The translations under genes were made by a program, and so were the position numbers. From NCBI GenBank assembly GCA_001995005.1, contig MDJN01000166.1, positions 1 through 23,548 on the forward strand: 23,548 bases of DNA, read 5' to 3'. The notes beneath the pieces were generated by a model that was not told where the DNA came from, did not search any database, and saw only the letters and a list, made by a program, of their open reading frames with translations. Below are positions 16,525 to 23,548 of the stretch, piece by piece; position 1 is the first letter of the stretch; each line of letters starts with the position of its first letter. The DNA comes from Candidatus Parepulonipiscium sp. PG-Nun2H_MBin03. GTDB taxonomy: Bacteria; Bacillota; Clostridia; Lachnospirales; Cellulosilyticaceae.

Positions 16525-16640
16525 AAGTTCTCCTTAAAAATTAAATTTTACAATAATAGTATGTTATAATAATATATGTTTTCTTTATAAATATATAGGG
16601 TATAATTTGGTAAAAATCTATTTACAAAATTTTGGTGAAA

Positions 16641-16654
16641 ATATACTAGTATAT
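16641..16654. promoter_or_regulatory. Upstream 14-bp perfect palindrome, possible operator of the cobalamin operon
   Basis: ATATACTAGTATAT (16641-16654) reads the same on both strands and ends 4 bases before the -35 of the cbiA promoter. Its centre is 26 bp from that of the second palindrome at 16667-16680. Confidence 0.5.
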
Positions 16655-16658
16655 AGTA

Positions 16659-16687
16659 TTGACTTTTATGTTATAACATATTATGAT
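16659..16687 (+). promoter_or_regulatory. Sigma-A-type promoter of the cobalamin operon with a palindrome in its spacer
   Basis: TTGACT (16659-16664) and TATGAT (16682-16687) are 17 bases apart, near consensus. The perfect 14-bp palindrome TATGTTATAACATA (16667-16680) fills the spacer, the classic place for a repressor. The start is expected near 16694, leaving about 26 bases before ATG 16720. Confidence 0.7.
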
Positions 16688-16719
16688 GATATAAAGAATA
16701 CACAAAAGAGAGGATAATT

Positions 16720-18048
16720 ATGCAAAATACACCTAGAATTTTAATTGCAGGGACAAATAGTGGTTGTGGAAAAACTACTATAACGTGTGCATTACTTTCG
16801 ATATTAAAAAATGCCTCGTCTTTTAAATGTGGACCAGATTATATAGACCCTATGTTTCATGGTAAAATATTAGGCGTGCCGTCATCAAATTTAGATCCAT
16901 TCTTCTATGATGCAAATACTCTAAAAAATTTACTTGCAGAAAATGCAGAAGGTATTGCAGTAATTGAAGGGGTCATGGGTTTTTATGATGGAATGACCAT
17001 AGATGACACTGCAGGCTCCACGTATGAAGTAAGTAAGATAACCAATACGCCTGTAATTTTAACTATTAATTGCCGAGGAATGGCATATTCAGTTTTGCCT
17101 ATTATTGAGGGATTTTTAAACCACAAAAAAGATTATAACCTTGCTGGAGTGATTTTAAACAATATATCCAGTATGACTTACCCGAAAATTAAAAATCTAA
17201 TAGAACAAAAGTTAAATATTAAGGTATTTGGGTATCTGGAAAAATTACCTGAAGATTTGATTTTAGAAAGCAGGCACTTGGGGCTGGTTACAGCAAATGA
17301 AATAGAGAATATAAAGAAAAAATTAGTAAGGCTAGGCGAGATTGCAAGAAAAACTATTGATATAGAAGAAATTATTAAAGTAGCAAATTGTGTGCCAGCT
17401 CTTAATTATACAAAGTTAGAAGTAAAGCCAATTTGTAAGGATACACGTATAGCAGTGGCGTATGATAAAGCATTTTGTTTCTATTATAAAGATAATTTGA
17501 ATATATTGAAAAAATTAGGGGCTACGTTAACTTATTTTAGTCCTCTAGAAGATGTGCAAATGCCTGAAGATGCAGATGGATTATATTTAGGTGGAGGTTA
17601 CCCAGAACTCTATTTAGAGCAACTATCTAAAAATGTATCTATGAAAGAATCCATCTTGAAATTTTTAGAAGATAAAAAACCGGTTATCGCCGAATGTGGC
17701 GGATTTATGTATCTTACAAAGCAAATTCAAGATTATAAGATGGTAGGATATATTGATGCAAATTGCGAGCTAACACAAAAACTAGTGAGATTTGGATATG
17801 CAACGTTTACTGCAAAGCATGATAATTTATTATGTAAAAAAGGGGAATGCTTTAAAGGACATGAATTTCATTACTCAAATTCTACTAATAATGGGACATC
17901 TTATACAGCAATTAAACCTAGTAAAATTGAGTGGGAGGCAATTATTGCGGATGAAAATTTATATGCTGGTTACCCTCATATTTCGTTTTATTCCAATATA
18001 GATATAGTGAGAAATTTTATATACAGGTGTAAGGAGATTGATACATGA
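16720..18048 (+). CDS. cbiA: Cobyrinic acid a,c-diamide synthase
   Basis: The 442-residue ATP- and glutamine-dependent enzyme amidates the a and c side chains of cobyrinic acid, making the diamide. The P-loop is AGTNSGCGKTT (10-20); FKCGPDYIDPMFH and GVMGFYDG follow in the synthetase half. The C-terminal glutamine amidotransferase half has the nucleophile C326 in IAECGGFMYL, after LYLGGGYPELY. The length is normal. The start at 16720 follows AGAGAGGA. It is the first gene after the operator-bearing promoter and overlaps cbiC by ATGA. Amidation acts after ring building, so its first place gives no pathway order. CobB of aerobic organisms is the same family; the cbi context favours the CbiA name. 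Confidence 0.95.
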   Translation: MQNTPRILIAGTNSGCGKTTITCALLSILKNASSFKCGPDYIDPMFHGKILGVPSSNLDPFFYDANTLKNLLAENAEGIAVIEGVMGFYDGMTIDDTAGSTYEVSKITNTPVILTINCRGMAYSVLPIIEGFLNHKKDYNLAGVILNNISSMTYPKIKNLIEQKLNIKVFGYLEKLPEDLILESRHLGLVTANEIENIKKKLVRLGEIARKTIDIEEIIKVANCVPALNYTKLEVKPICKDTRIAVAYDKAFCFYYKDNLNILKKLGATLTYFSPLEDVQMPEDADGLYLGGGYPELYLEQLSKNVSMKESILKFLEDKKPVIAECGGFMYLTKQIQDYKMVGYIDANCELTQKLVRFGYATFTAKHDNLLCKKGECFKGHEFHYSNSTNNGTSYTAIKPSKIEWEAIIADENLYAGYPHISFYSNIDIVRNFIYRCKEIDT

Positions 18049-18656
18049 AACCTATGGAAATTGAAGAAAATAGTTTCGCCATTATTACTAAAGAACTAGG
18101 ACAAACAGACATACCTGACGAAAATTTATTAGTTGTAAAAAGAGTTATTCACACAACGGCAGATTTTGACTATGCCAAAAATTTATATTTCTCAGAAGAT
18201 GTGTGTGAGATTGCCATAAAAACGCTTGCGGGTGGGGCATGTATAGTAACAGATACTACAATGGCAATGGCAGGAATTAATAAAAACATATTATCTGAGT
18301 TAAATGGCGAAATATATTGTTTTATAAAAGACGACGATGTAGTAGATGAAGCTAAGCAACGAGGAGTTACAAGGGCCACTGTGGCAGTTGAAAAAGCGAT
18401 GAAACAGAGTAAGCCGTTAATATACGTAGTAGGGAATGCACCGACTGCATTAATTAAATTAGACGAGCTTATAAAACAGAAAAAGATAGAACCAAAGGTA
18501 ATTATTGCAGTTCCAGTAGGATTTGTAAATGTAGTAGAATCAAAAGAACTTATTATGAAAACCGGAGTACCGTGTATTGTTGCAAATGGTAGAAAAGGCG
18601 GTAGTAACGTTGCTGCATCAATTATAAATGCATTAATGTACCAGATAAAAAGGTGA
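18045..18656 (+). CDS. cbiC: Cobalt-precorrin-8 methylmutase
   Basis: The 203-residue enzyme moves a methyl group from C11 to C12, giving cobyrinic acid. RVIHTTADFDYA carries the catalytic H36; GACIVTDTTMAMAGI, GVTRATVAVEKA, VVGNAPTAL and PVGFVNVVESKE are all family blocks. ATG 18045 follows AAGGAG (18031-18036) at 8 bases and shares ATGA with the cbiA stop. The length is about normal. The product is the substrate of CbiA just upstream. Confidence 0.96.
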   Translation: MKPMEIEENSFAIITKELGQTDIPDENLLVVKRVIHTTADFDYAKNLYFSEDVCEIAIKTLAGGACIVTDTTMAMAGINKNILSELNGEIYCFIKDDDVVDEAKQRGVTRATVAVEKAMKQSKPLIYVVGNAPTALIKLDELIKQKKIEPKVIIAVPVGFVNVVESKELIMKTGVPCIVANGRKGGSNVAASIINALMYQIKR

Positions 18657-18660
18657 ATTT

Positions 18661-19755
18661 ATGTTAAGAAGCGGATTTACAACAGGCAGTTGTGCTACAG
18701 CCACGGCAAAAGCAGCAGCGATTATGTTGTTAAGTGGCAAACCTATACACGAAGTTGAGATAATAACTCCTAGTAGGAAAACTCTTAAAATTGAGATATT
18801 AAATATAGAGATAAAGCAAGATGCCGTTACATGTTGTGTAAAAAAAGATAGCGGGGACGACCCTGATATTACAAATAATATGTTACTATATGCAACGGTA
18901 AAAAAGATACCTACTAACGAGGTTAAATTAAAAGCTGGAGTAGGCATAGGCAAAGTTACAAAAGCAGGATTAGACCAACCTATTGGAGAATACGCAATTA
19001 ATAGCGTTCCTCGAATGACTATTAAAGCAGCGTTAAACGAAGTAAAAGATAACTTTAATTACAGCGGTGGCTTTGAAGTTACAATTTTTGCACCAGACGG
19101 AGAGGAATTGGCCAAAAAGACATATAATAGTCGCTTAGGGATTATAGGTGGGATATCTATTTTAGGTACAACTGGTATAGTTGAGCCTATGAGTGAAGAT
19201 GCGATTATTGACACAATTACGGCCGAAATTAACGTTAAATATATGGAGGGTAAAAAATATCTATTAATGACACCTGGAAACTATGGGCAAGATTTTATAG
19301 ATGAGAGGTTTACAATAGATAAGCAGTTGCCTATAAAATGCAGCAATTATATAGGACATGCTATAGATTATGCATATAATATAGGTTGTGAGGGGATTTT
19401 AATAATAGGACATGCTGGAAAAATGTTTAAATTAGGTTGTGGCATGTTCAATACGCATTCAAAGTACGGAGATTGTCGGGTTGAAATTGTGGCAACATAC
19501 GCTGGGTTATGTGGAGCAAATGAGGAAGTTATACGAAGTATTATAAATTCAGTTACCGTAGATGAAATGTTACGTATAGTAGATGAACATAACATACCGG
19601 TGATGGATTATATAATGAATAGAATTTATTTTCACATTAACCAAAGAGTATTTAGTAAAATTGAGGTAGAAGCAATTGTATTTACAAATAAATATGGAAT
19701 AGTTGGAGAAACCAAAAATGCAAACCAACTATTAGAAAAAATCGTGAGGTATTAA
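18661..19755 (+). CDS. cbiD: Cobalt-precorrin-5B C1-methyltransferase
   Basis: The 364-residue enzyme adds the C1 methyl group to cobalt-precorrin-5B using S-adenosylmethionine. It is unrelated in fold to the other methyltransferases of the pathway. The hallmark start LRSGFTTGSCATATAKAA (3-20) is complete, and GGISILGTTGIVEPMSEDA, the GHAGKMFKLGCGMFNTHSKY block (split GHAGKMFKLG, CGMFNTHSKY) are typical. It begins 5 bases after the cbiC stop with AAAGGTG before it. CbiD is specific to the anaerobic route, so it supports the cobalt-early pathway here. Confidence 0.97.
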   Translation: MLRSGFTTGSCATATAKAAAIMLLSGKPIHEVEIITPSRKTLKIEILNIEIKQDAVTCCVKKDSGDDPDITNNMLLYATVKKIPTNEVKLKAGVGIGKVTKAGLDQPIGEYAINSVPRMTIKAALNEVKDNFNYSGGFEVTIFAPDGEELAKKTYNSRLGIIGGISILGTTGIVEPMSEDAIIDTITAEINVKYMEGKKYLLMTPGNYGQDFIDERFTIDKQLPIKCSNYIGHAIDYAYNIGCEGILIIGHAGKMFKLGCGMFNTHSKYGDCRVEIVATYAGLCGANEEVIRSIINSVTVDEMLRIVDEHNIPVMDYIMNRIYFHINQRVFSKIEVEAIVFTNKYGIVGETKNANQLLEKIVRY

Positions 19756-19757
19756 TT

Positions 19758-20510
19758 ATGATAAATTTTGTTGGAGCAGGACCAGGTGCCGTTGACTTAA
19801 TAACAGTTAGGGGACAAAAGCTATTATCGCAAGCAGATGTAATAATTTATGCAGGTTCATTAGTAAATAAACAATTATTAGATTATAAAAAAGAAGGTTG
19901 CGAAGTACATGATAGTGCCTATATGACATTAGAAGAAGTAGTTGCAGTAGTAAAATCCGCAGAAAGTGAAAATAAAATGACTGTAAGATTGCACACTGGG
20001 GATGCAAGCATATATGGTGCTATTCGTGAACAAATGAGAGAATTTGATAAGTTAGGATTTCAGTATAAAGTAACGCCAGGGGTCAGCTCATTTTGTGGTG
20101 CAGCGTCTAGTTTGAATGCAGAATATACATTACCAGAAGTTTCTCAATCTGTAATAATTACTAGAATGGCAGGAAGAACACCAGTGCCTGAAAGAGAATC
20201 AATTCGTTCATATGCAGCACATCAAACTAGTATGGCTATTTTTTTAAGCACAGGACTTTTAGAAGGTTTAGTAGAAGAGTTAATCTCAGGAGGATATAGT
20301 AAAGATACAAAGGCGGCAATAGTCTATAAAGCTACTTGGGATGATGAAAAAATTGTAAGATGTACTGTATCTACTTTGGCACAATCTGCAAAAGATAACG
20401 ATATAACTAAGACGGCTTTAATACTAGTCGGAGAATTTTTAGGAGAAGCATTTGAAAGAAGTAAATTATATGACCCAAGTTTTACAACCGAATTTAGAGA
20501 GGGTGTTTGA
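19758..20510 (+). CDS. cbiF: Cobalt-precorrin-4 C11-methyltransferase
   Basis: The 250-residue SAM-dependent enzyme adds the C11 methyl group. It is a tetrapyrrole-methylase fold protein: glycine loop VGAGPG (5-10), DVIIYAGSLV, TGDASIYGAIREQM, and the ITRMAGRTPVPERESI block that separates CbiF from the other methylases. The start at 19758 has GAGGT 7 bases upstream, 2 bases after the cbiD stop. Its TGA overlaps the cbiG ATG (TGATG). The stretch is full length. Confidence 0.96.
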   Translation: MINFVGAGPGAVDLITVRGQKLLSQADVIIYAGSLVNKQLLDYKKEGCEVHDSAYMTLEEVVAVVKSAESENKMTVRLHTGDASIYGAIREQMREFDKLGFQYKVTPGVSSFCGAASSLNAEYTLPEVSQSVIITRMAGRTPVPERESIRSYAAHQTSMAIFLSTGLLEGLVEELISGGYSKDTKAAIVYKATWDDEKIVRCTVSTLAQSAKDNDITKTALILVGEFLGEAFERSKLYDPSFTTEFREGV

Positions 20511-21514
20511 TGAGAGTAAATATATTTTCATACTCTGATAAAGGTTCAAACTTAGCAGTTATACTTGCTAGCTTATTTGATGATGTGAGATGTTACTCAA
20601 CACATAAAAGTCATGATGATATAACATATGTTAAATCAAGCATAAGTCAGGTGCAATTAGAATTTGATAATTCAGATTTGATGATATTTGTAGGAGCGAC
20701 GGGCATTGCGGTGCGTTCAATCGCTCCTTGTGTAAAAAACAAAACTACAGATCCAGCATGTATTGTTATAGATGAATGTGGTAATTTTGTAATATCACTA
20801 CTTTCAGGGCATATAGGCGGTGCAAATGATTATACGCATATAATTGCTGATAAAATTAATGCTGTACCTGTTATTACTACGGCGACAGATGTTAATAATA
20901 AATTTGCTGTGGATAGTTTTGCAAAAAAGAATAATTTGGCTATATCAGATATGAAAATAGCTATGCAAATTTCAAGCACCATTTTAACTGAGAATGTATC
21001 TATAGAATTTGATGATGATATTATAATGAAAAATTCTATAGGTAATGGCTTGGTAATAGATGGTGATAATAAGCTGGGCATTTATGTTGGATATAAAAAG
21101 ATATTGCCGTATAAAACTACGCTTAATTTAATACCTAATAATTTAATTGTAGGTATTGGGTGTAAAAGAGGCACATCTAGCGAGCAAATAGAAAAATTGT
21201 TTCTAGCAGTTACAAAAGATATAGATATTAGAGCTATACAATCTGTTGCTTCAATTGATTTAAAACAAAATGAATACGGGCTATTATCGTTTTGTGAAAA
21301 GTACAATTTGCATATAAACTTTTATTCTGCAGAGGAGTTAAATCAACTTGAAGGTGATTTTAGTGGTTCACAATTTGTTAAGAAAATTACAGGCGTGGAT
21401 AATGTATGCGAAAGATCAGCCATGATTTATGGTCATAAAATTATTAAGAAAAAAACAAGTGCCGCTGGTGTGACAATTGCAATTGCCCTAAAACAAAAGG
21501 AGGTAAAATTTTGA
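20510..21514 (+). CDS. cbiG: Cobalt-precorrin-5A hydrolase
   Basis: The 334-residue enzyme opens the delta-lactone of cobalt-precorrin-5A, releasing acetaldehyde to give 5B; it is found only in the anaerobic route. Family blocks are FVGATGIAVRSIAP (60-73), SLLSGHIGGANDYTHIIAD (centred on 99-107) and the C-terminal NNLIVGIGCKRGTSSEQIE. ATG 20510 is chosen over the TTG at 20507, with GAGAGGG before it. It begins inside the cbiF stop and its own TGA overlaps the TTG start of cbiH, so translation is likely coupled on both sides. Confidence 0.96.
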   Translation: MRVNIFSYSDKGSNLAVILASLFDDVRCYSTHKSHDDITYVKSSISQVQLEFDNSDLMIFVGATGIAVRSIAPCVKNKTTDPACIVIDECGNFVISLLSGHIGGANDYTHIIADKINAVPVITTATDVNNKFAVDSFAKKNNLAISDMKIAMQISSTILTENVSIEFDDDIIMKNSIGNGLVIDGDNKLGIYVGYKKILPYKTTLNLIPNNLIVGIGCKRGTSSEQIEKLFLAVTKDIDIRAIQSVASIDLKQNEYGLLSFCEKYNLHINFYSAEELNQLEGDFSGSQFVKKITGVDNVCERSAMIYGHKIIKKKTSAAGVTIAIALKQKEVKF

Positions 21515-22230
21515 TATATGTAGTAGGAATAGGACCAGGATGTTATGAGCAGATGACTATAAATGCAATCAATGCATTAGAAAATAGTGATGTAATAGTA
21601 GGGTATCATGTATATATAGATTTGATAAAAGAGAGATTTGCGGACAAAGAATTTTACCAAACACCTATGATGGGTGAGGTTGATAGATGTAAAAAAGCTA
21701 TAGAAATTGCTAAGACTGGTAAAACAGTTAGCGTAATAAGTAGCGGAGACAGTGGAGTATATGGAATGGCGACTCTTGTATATGAGCTTGCAGAAGCTGA
21801 TATTGAGATAGAAGTTGTAGCTGGAGTTACGGCAGCTCTTAGTGGAGGAGCAGTTTTAGGAGCTCCAATAGCACATGACTTTAGTTTAATTAGCCTAAGT
21901 GATTTATTAACTCCATACCAATTAATAAAAAAGAGAATTGATGCCGTTAGTTCAGCAGATATGTGCATAGTAATTTATAACCCATCATCTAAAAAACGCT
22001 CAGCTTATCTTAGTGAATGCGTTGATATAATAATTAAAAATCAAGGTGAAGATATTGTATGTGGTGTGGTTAGAAATATAGGGCGAGAAAATACAGAGTA
22101 TAAACTTATGACTCTAAAAGAACTTAAAGATTACCCAGTAGATATGTTTTGCACAGTATTTATCGGAAATAGCCAAACCAAAATTATTAATAATAAAATG
22201 ATTACTACAAGGGGATATAAAATTGTATAA
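21511..22230 (+). CDS. cbiH: Cobalt-factor III C17-methyltransferase
   Basis: The 239-residue SAM-dependent enzyme adds the C17 methyl group and takes part in ring contraction. It has VVGIGPG (4-10), VIVGYHVYIDLI, SSGDSGVYGMATLVYE, GVTAALSGGAVLGAPIAHDF, SDLLTPYQLIKKRI and VVRNIGRENTEY, clear marks of CbiH/CobJ. The start is TTG 21511, supported by AAGGAGG (21497-21503) 7 bases upstream and by the absence of an in-frame ATG nearby. TTG overlaps the cbiG stop (TTGA). Confidence 0.96.
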   Translation: MIYVVGIGPGCYEQMTINAINALENSDVIVGYHVYIDLIKERFADKEFYQTPMMGEVDRCKKAIEIAKTGKTVSVISSGDSGVYGMATLVYELAEADIEIEVVAGVTAALSGGAVLGAPIAHDFSLISLSDLLTPYQLIKKRIDAVSSADMCIVIYNPSSKKRSAYLSECVDIIIKNQGEDIVCGVVRNIGRENTEYKLMTLKELKDYPVDMFCTVFIGNSQTKIINNKMITTRGYKIV

Positions 22231-23548
22231 AATTTGTGTATTTGCAGGAACAAGTGATGGGCGAGAACTTATAGATTTTTTGCAACAATATAAGTTTGAT
22301 ATTACAGTTTGTGTGGCAACGGAATATGGAAAGCATTTACTAAATGATGATATCAAAGTAAGAGATGGGAAAATGGATATAGAATGCATGAGAGAGTTTT
22401 TTGTAGATCAAAAGTTTGATACTATACTAGATTGCACTCATCCATATGCCCAAATCGTAACTGAAAATATATATATGACTTGCAAAAATTTAGGTATAGA
22501 ATACTTACGCATTAATAGAGAAGATTCTCAACTAGATGATTGTGTTCAAGTTAATACTGTAGAAGATGCGGTAGAATATCTAAAAAGTACAACTGGTAAT
22601 ATTTTATCTACAATAGGCTCAAAGGAACTGCATAAATTTGCAGACTGTGGGTATATAGATAGAATGCATGTAAGAGTGTTACCGTTTGAAGAATCCTTAG
22701 AGCTATGTAAAAAAGCAAATATTCCGTCTTCTAATATAATTGCTATGCAAGGGCCATTTACGTATGAACTGAATTACGCCTTAGTAAAAGCTTTAGATAT
22801 TAAAGTTATTTTAACAAAAGATAGCGGTACAGTAGGAGGATTTTTAGAGAAGTTACAAGTTGCAAAAGATGCAAATATTAAATTAGTAGTAATAAATAAA
22901 CCTCAGCAAAAAACAGGTTATACGTTGCAGCAAATAAAGCAGATAATTGAAAATAAGGCTAAAGTTTTTGTAGTGGCCTTAGGAGTTGGAGCGTTAGATT
23001 TTTTAACTCCACGAGCAAAAACGATATTACAAAATGCTGATGTAATTATAGGAGCTAAACGTGCTATAGCAGAAGTTTCTTCTATAGTAGAAGATAAGCA
23101 ATTAATAGCAGAGATAGATACTGATAAAATTGTAGAGCATATAAATGCAACAGATGCAACCAATAAAACTATAGCAGTCATCTTTACAGGTGACGTTGGT
23201 TTTTATAGTGGGGCTGCTAAATTACGAGAACGAATTCCAAATGTTGTTTCGATATGTGGCATAAGCTCTCCAATATATTTAGCAGCAAAGCTGAATATGC
23301 CGTGGGAAGATATCAAGTTAGTTAGTATGCATCAACGTAAGAATAATATTATTGCTAATATAAAGAGATATCATAAAGTATTTGCTCTATTAGGTGGACA
23401 AAATACAGTTACATCTTTATGCGAATTACTACTAAGCTATAAGATTGAAGTGAAAATTTGTGTAGGCGAAAATCTTTCATATGATAATGAAAAGATAACA
23501 ATAGGTACTCCTGCTACGCTTAAAAACCAACAATTTAGCTCGCTTTCT
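22223..23548 (+). CDS. Cobalt-precorrin-6A reductase fused to cobalt-precorrin-7 C5-methyltransferase, partial
   Basis: Starting from TTG 22223 (GGGG at 22211-22214), 442 codons read to the window end with no stop. Residues 1-245 are CbiJ: KICVFAGTSDGRELIDFL (4-18 region), DCTHPYAQIVTENI, and the KDSGTVGGFLEK block with SGTVGG at 201-206. From 246 a second domain begins with KVFVVALGVGALDFLTP, ADVIIGAKRA, TGDVGFYSGAAKL and CGISSPIYLAAKLNMPWEDIKLVSMH, the pattern of CbiE. CbiJ reduces cobalt-precorrin-6A; CbiE then methylates C5 of the product, so the fusion joins consecutive steps. The CbiT domain, often fused to CbiE, may continue beyond the right edge. It overlaps cbiH by 8 bases. Confidence 0.93.
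   Translation, partial: MYKICVFAGTSDGRELIDFLQQYKFDITVCVATEYGKHLLNDDIKVRDGKMDIECMREFFVDQKFDTILDCTHPYAQIVTENIYMTCKNLGIEYLRINREDSQLDDCVQVNTVEDAVEYLKSTTGNILSTIGSKELHKFADCGYIDRMHVRVLPFEESLELCKKANIPSSNIIAMQGPFTYELNYALVKALDIKVILTKDSGTVGGFLEKLQVAKDANIKLVVINKPQQKTGYTLQQIKQIIENKAKVFVVALGVGALDFLTPRAKTILQNADVIIGAKRAIAEVSSIVEDKQLIAEIDTDKIVEHINATDATNKTIAVIFTGDVGFYSGAAKLRERIPNVVSICGISSPIYLAAKLNMPWEDIKLVSMHQRKNNIIANIKRYHKVFALLGGQNTVTSLCELLLSYKIEVKICVGENLSYDNEKITIGTPATLKNQQFSSLS

Overview
The window reads as a piece of chromosome from a low-GC, Gram-positive anaerobe, most likely a clostridium of the Lachnospirales type. The reasons are strong AGGAGG-type ribosome binding sites, AT-rich spacers, TGA used as a stop, an S-layer-homology surface protein, a stand-alone MutS2, a gap-pgk-tpiA-gpmI cluster, and an anaerobic (cobalt-early) cobalamin cluster. 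Species assignment is not possible from the sequence alone.

Region 1 (1-2826): a minus-strand MarR regulator and half of a heterodimeric ABC exporter, which is cut by the left edge. They overlap by ATGA, and two inverted repeats sit on their promoter. Divergent from them are an unrecognised 45-residue exported peptide and a 113-residue single-pass membrane protein. The hairpin of the membrane protein's terminator lies inside the end of its reading frame.

Region 2 (2871-9202): one good promoter leads into pyrE, mutS2, an OmpR-type response regulator, its histidine kinase and an HtrA-like membrane serine protease. All are tightly spaced or overlapping. The two-component system beside htrA resembles a secretion-stress (CssRS-HtrA) module, here joined to housekeeping genes.

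Region 3 (9233-14002): a glycolytic operon, gap, pgk, tpiA and gpmI, ending in a strong terminator. It covers glyceraldehyde-3-phosphate to 2-phosphoglycerate, plus triose-phosphate isomerisation; enolase is not in the cluster. Alternative hairpins lie between gap and pgk.

Region 4 (14109-16524): a secreted three-SLH protein with a beta-helix-like domain and an 85-residue Asp/Glu tract, converging with and overlapping an RluF-type rRNA pseudouridine synthase on the other strand.

Region 5 (16641-23548): a cobalamin operon, cbiA-cbiC-cbiD-cbiF-cbiG-cbiH-cbiJ::cbiE. The genes overlap or nearly abut, and the last one is cut by the right edge. Its promoter carries two perfect 14-bp palindromes and leaves no room for a cobalamin riboswitch, so control by a DNA-binding repressor is more likely. 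No tRNA, rRNA, CRISPR array, insertion sequence or phage gene was seen.
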